The notes beneath the pieces are model-generated. The model searched no databases. It had not been told where the DNA came from and worked only from the letters and a program-made list of their open reading frames with translations. DNA of 64,000 bases from Corynebacterium occultum (GTDB lineage: Bacteria; Actinomycetota; Actinomycetes; Mycobacteriales; Mycobacteriaceae), in NCBI RefSeq assembly GCF_009734425.1, contig NZ_CP046455.1, positions 2,480,001-2,544,000 of the forward strand, written 5' to 3'. Shown piece after piece: positions 61,781-64,000 of this stretch; positions within the stretch are counted from its first letter, which is position 1, and each line of letters starts with the position of its first letter. A program made the position numbers and the translations under genes.

Positions 61781-63520
61781 TCAGGGCCGGGGGATATTGC
61801 GCAGGTTGGAACGTGCCAGATCCAGCATCCTTCCCACCCCGCCACCGAACACGGTCTTGGCTGCGGCGGTACCGAAGCCCATGATCTGCTCCCAGGTGAT
61901 GCTCGGCGGGATGGACAACGCATTGGGGTCGGTGACGATGTCGATGAGCACCGGGCCGGGCAGTGCCAGGGCATCGCGCAGGTCCTCCCGGAGTGTCGCC
62001 GGATCCTCCAGGCGGACGGCGTTGATTCCCACCCCACGGGCGATCTCGGCGAAGTTCACCTGCTCATGATCGGTCTGGTATTCCGGCATGCCCTCCACCA
62101 GCATCTCCAATTTGACCATGCCCAGGGAGGAGTTGTTGAAGACCACGGCCTTGAGGGGCAGATCATGCAGTTTCACCGTCAGCAGTTCACCCATCAGCAT
62201 GCCCAGCCCGCCGTCACCGCACATGGCGATCACCTGGCGGTCCCGGTCCGCGAACTGTGCACCGATCGCCTGGGGCAGGGCGTTGGCCATGGTGCCGTGG
62301 CGGAAGGAACCGAGGAATTCACGTTGCCCGGTGGGGTTGTTGATGTAGCGCGCCTGCCAGACATTGCACATGCCGGTGTCCACCGTGAAGACCGCATCCT
62401 CTTCGGCGAACCCATCGAGCAGGTCAGCCGCATATTCGGGGTGGATGGGCACGTGGTCCTTCACATCCTCGGTGTAGGCCGCCACCACCCCGGAGAGCTG
62501 CTTCTCATGCTCACGCAGCATGCGGTCCAGGAAACTGCGGTCCTGCTTCTCCTCCAGGTGGGGGAGGATGTTCTGGATCGTGGCGGCCACATCCCCGGTG
62601 ACCGGGTGGGTGATGGTGGTGCGACGGCCGATGTTGCGGCCGTTGATGTCCACCTGGGCGACATTCTCGGTGGGCAGGAAATCGGAGTAGGGGAAGTCGG
62701 TGCCCAGCAGGATCAGCAGATCCGCCTCCCGGCTGGCCACCAGGCAGGCACCATAACCCAGCAGGCCGGACATGCCGACGTCGAAGGGGTTGCCATGCTG
62801 GATGTACTGCTTGCCACCCAGGGCATGACCGACCGGTGCCTTGATCTTCGCCGCCAGTTCCACCACCTCCGCCCGGGCATGTTGCACCCCGGCGCCACAG
62901 AAGAGGGTGACGCTCCGGGCCTCATTGATGGCGGCGACCAGCTCGGCGGCCTCCGCCGGATCCGGGAAGACAACGGGACGCCCCCGGGAGATGGTCGAGT
63001 TGGCGAAGGTGCCTTCCGCAGCGGGTTGCTGGGCGATGTCACCAGGGAGGATCGCCACCGACACACCATTGCCGGACATGGTGGACTGGATCGCATGGTG
63101 GATGATGCGTTCCCCCTGGGCCGCGGAGTGGATCATCTCGCAGTAGCCGGAGGCCTCCTGGAAGAGGAACTCAGGGTGGGTCTCCTGGAAGAAGTGGGAA
63201 CCGATCTGCAGGGAAGGGATGTGGCTGGCGATCGCCAGCACCTTCGCCCCATTGCGGTGGGCGTCATAGAGTCCCTGGATCAGGTGGGTGTTACCGGGAC
63301 CGCAGGATGCCGCACATACCGCCAGATTTCCGGTGAGCAGGGATTCTGCCCCGGCCGCGAAGGCGGCTGCCTCCTCATTGCGCACATGCACCCACTCGAT
63401 CTCGGAGCGGCGTACCGCATCCACGATGGGGTTCAGGCTGTCACCGACCAGACCGAAGATCCGCTTGACACCCTGCTTCTCCAGGGTCTTGATCAGTTGT
63501 TCCGCGAAAGTCTGGGCCAT
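61781..63520 (-). CDS. pqo: Pyruvate dehydrogenase (quinone)
   Basis: A 579-residue thiamine-diphosphate and FAD enzyme of the PoxB type, oxidising pyruvate to acetate and CO2 and passing electrons to menaquinone at the membrane. Length equals C. glutamicum Pqo. Segments: KRIFGLVGDSLNPIVDAV, HVRNEEAAAFAAGAES, HFFQETHPEFLF and the thiamine motif MCGDGGLGMLMGEL...VVFNNSSLGMV. The ATG at 63520 is eight bases from AGGAG. The C-terminal amphipathic tail expected for membrane activation is present as GGGVGRMLDLARSNLRNI. Confidence 0.94.
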   Translation of the reverse strand: MAQTFAEQLIKTLEKQGVKRIFGLVGDSLNPIVDAVRRSEIEWVHVRNEEAAAFAAGAESLLTGNLAVCAASCGPGNTHLIQGLYDAHRNGAKVLAIASHIPSLQIGSHFFQETHPEFLFQEASGYCEMIHSAAQGERIIHHAIQSTMSGNGVSVAILPGDIAQQPAAEGTFANSTISRGRPVVFPDPAEAAELVAAINEARSVTLFCGAGVQHARAEVVELAAKIKAPVGHALGGKQYIQHGNPFDVGMSGLLGYGACLVASREADLLILLGTDFPYSDFLPTENVAQVDINGRNIGRRTTITHPVTGDVAATIQNILPHLEEKQDRSFLDRMLREHEKQLSGVVAAYTEDVKDHVPIHPEYAADLLDGFAEEDAVFTVDTGMCNVWQARYINNPTGQREFLGSFRHGTMANALPQAIGAQFADRDRQVIAMCGDGGLGMLMGELLTVKLHDLPLKAVVFNNSSLGMVKLEMLVEGMPEYQTDHEQVNFAEIARGVGINAVRLEDPATLREDLRDALALPGPVLIDIVTDPNALSIPPSITWEQIMGFGTAAAKTVFGGGVGRMLDLARSNLRNIPRP

Positions 63521-63644
63521 GGCAATTTCTCCTGGGGGAAGTTGTTCACTTGTTCTGGTCAGGCTCTTCTCTGGGGCTGCCCTCCAGTGTCCCCGCACCG
63601 GGGGATTTTCGCCATCAGGGTGGGATGAAACGTAGCGGGGCGGG

Positions 63645-63714
63645 AAATGTAGCAGGCGCATATGTCGCTGGAACGGGTGAAAAATCATGGATTTCACCCT
63701 GGGATGCGCCTGCT
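63645..63714. repeat. Palindromic dispersed repeat, copy 2
   Basis: Outer arms AGCAGGCGCAT (63651-63661) and ATGCGCCTGCT (63704-63714) enclose inner arms GGGTGAAA and TTTCACCC, a nested palindrome. Related to the copy at 48516-48592 in opposite orientation. It lies between divergent pqo and MFS genes, so it is not a terminator. Confidence 0.7.
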
Positions 63715-63750
63715 GCGCACCCCCAGCCATAAAAACCCCCACCAGAATCA

Positions 63751-63780
63751 GTAACTCTAACGTCCGGTCGGTACAGTTAC
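63751..63780 (+). promoter_or_regulatory. TetR-type (CgmR-like) operator before MFS gene
   Basis: Thirty-base imperfect palindrome, arms starting GTAACT and ending AGTTAC around a central CCGG; left and right halves differ at three inner positions. It ends five bases before the GTG start of the exporter gene. It resembles operators of the TetR repressor CgmR that controls a diamine exporter in C. glutamicum. Confidence 0.7.
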
Positions 63781-63785
63781 CTCTC

Positions 63786-64000
63786 GTGAGTTCACCCCTG
63801 AGAGATCTCCGGAACATCGATTCCACCCCGGCCCAACGGTGGACCTTCCTGGCGGTGATCAGCACCGGACTGCTGCTCATCGGCCTGGACAACTCCATCC
63901 TCTTCACCGCCCTGCCGGAACTGCGCACCCAGCTCCAGACCTCCGAGCTGGAGGGACTGTGGATCATCAACGCCTACTCCCTGGTGCTGGCCGGTCTTCT
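63786..64000 (+). CDS. MFS exporter, DHA2 type, cgmA-like (5' part, cut by window)
   Basis: First 71 codons of a major facilitator transporter. GTG at 63786 starts a short cytoplasmic tail, then helix 1 (TFLAVISTGLLLIGLDNSILFTALPEL) with the LDNSI motif of DHA2 drug:proton antiporters, and the beginning of helix 2 (WIINAYSLVLAGL). Position next to pqo and the operator suggest a cadaverine/putrescine-type exporter like CgmA of C. glutamicum. The rest lies outside the window. Confidence 0.7.
   Translation, partial: MSSPLRDLRNIDSTPAQRWTFLAVISTGLLLIGLDNSILFTALPELRTQLQTSELEGLWIINAYSLVLAGL

Noticed and set aside
61742..63628. 628-codon plus-strand open frame
   Set aside because: Antisense to pqo, which matches its family over full length.

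Overview
The window is high-GC actinobacterial DNA from a Corynebacterium close to C. glutamicum. Supporting evidence is the mycothiol synthase gene next to pstS, dispersed purine genes with the order purS-purQ-purL, purC, purB and purD, the phoS-phoR two-component pair, a 579-residue quinone-dependent pyruvate dehydrogenase, and a diamine-exporter-like MFS gene with a TetR-type operator. This gene order matches my recollection of the C. glutamicum pstS to pqo region. No rRNA, tRNA, CRISPR array, insertion sequence or phage gene was found.

Layout: 1-7.1 kb holds pstS (cut by the window edge), mshD, an LmeA-like lipoprotein-type protein, a diacylglycerol-kinase-family enzyme, a nitrobindin-like protein without the expected haem histidine, an aminodeoxychorismate-lyase-like enzyme and YgfZ. 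7.5-12.1 kb holds a DUF3073 protein, purM, purF, an SCP-like protein and a double-hotdog thioesterase. 12.2-15.3 kb is an osmoprotectant (OpuC-type) ABC operon. 15.4-35.0 kb is a catabolic island. 35.1-63.5 kb returns to conserved chromosome: hemolysin III, purL-Q-S, a secreted collagen-tailed nuclease, glutathione peroxidase, oligopeptidase B, purC, purB, an aminotransferase, purD, phoS-phoR, a pseudouridine synthase, a TipA-like MerR regulator, a D-threonine-aldolase-like enzyme and pqo. The start of a cgmA-like exporter closes the window.

The island is the most interesting part. It encodes a two-component phenol hydroxylase of the 4-hydroxyphenylacetate 3-hydroxylase C1/C2 type (the reductase has a C-terminal MarR-like domain), a one-domain protein with an extradiol-dioxygenase signature, an alpha/beta hydrolase, enzymes very similar to HpaH and HpaI, a succinate-semialdehyde-dehydrogenase-type enzyme, a four-gene ABC importer, and IclR and tandem-TetR regulators. 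HpaE, HpaF and HpaG are not present. I infer a hydrolytic version of homoprotocatechuate-type meta-cleavage: the hydrolase would remove the aldehyde carbon of the ring-fission product as formate and feed 2-hydroxyhepta-2,4-dienedioate directly to HpaH and HpaI, giving pyruvate and succinic semialdehyde. A divergent alcohol dehydrogenase / Baeyer-Villiger monooxygenase / esterase cassette probably prepares a ketone or secondary-alcohol substrate. MmgE/PrpD and carboxymuconolactone-decarboxylase-family genes in the operon have no obvious step.

A second theme is phosphate: PstS, the PhoS-PhoR system and a NucH-like secreted nuclease are all in this window, and the nuclease promoter carries a direct repeat (TCACAAC-N4-TCACAGA) resembling the binding site of PhoP/PhoR-type regulators. 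Other small-scale signals are two copies of a nested palindromic repeat in opposite orientation, a TetR operator before the MFS gene, a perfect inverted repeat before the MerR gene, and many strong hairpin terminators between operons.
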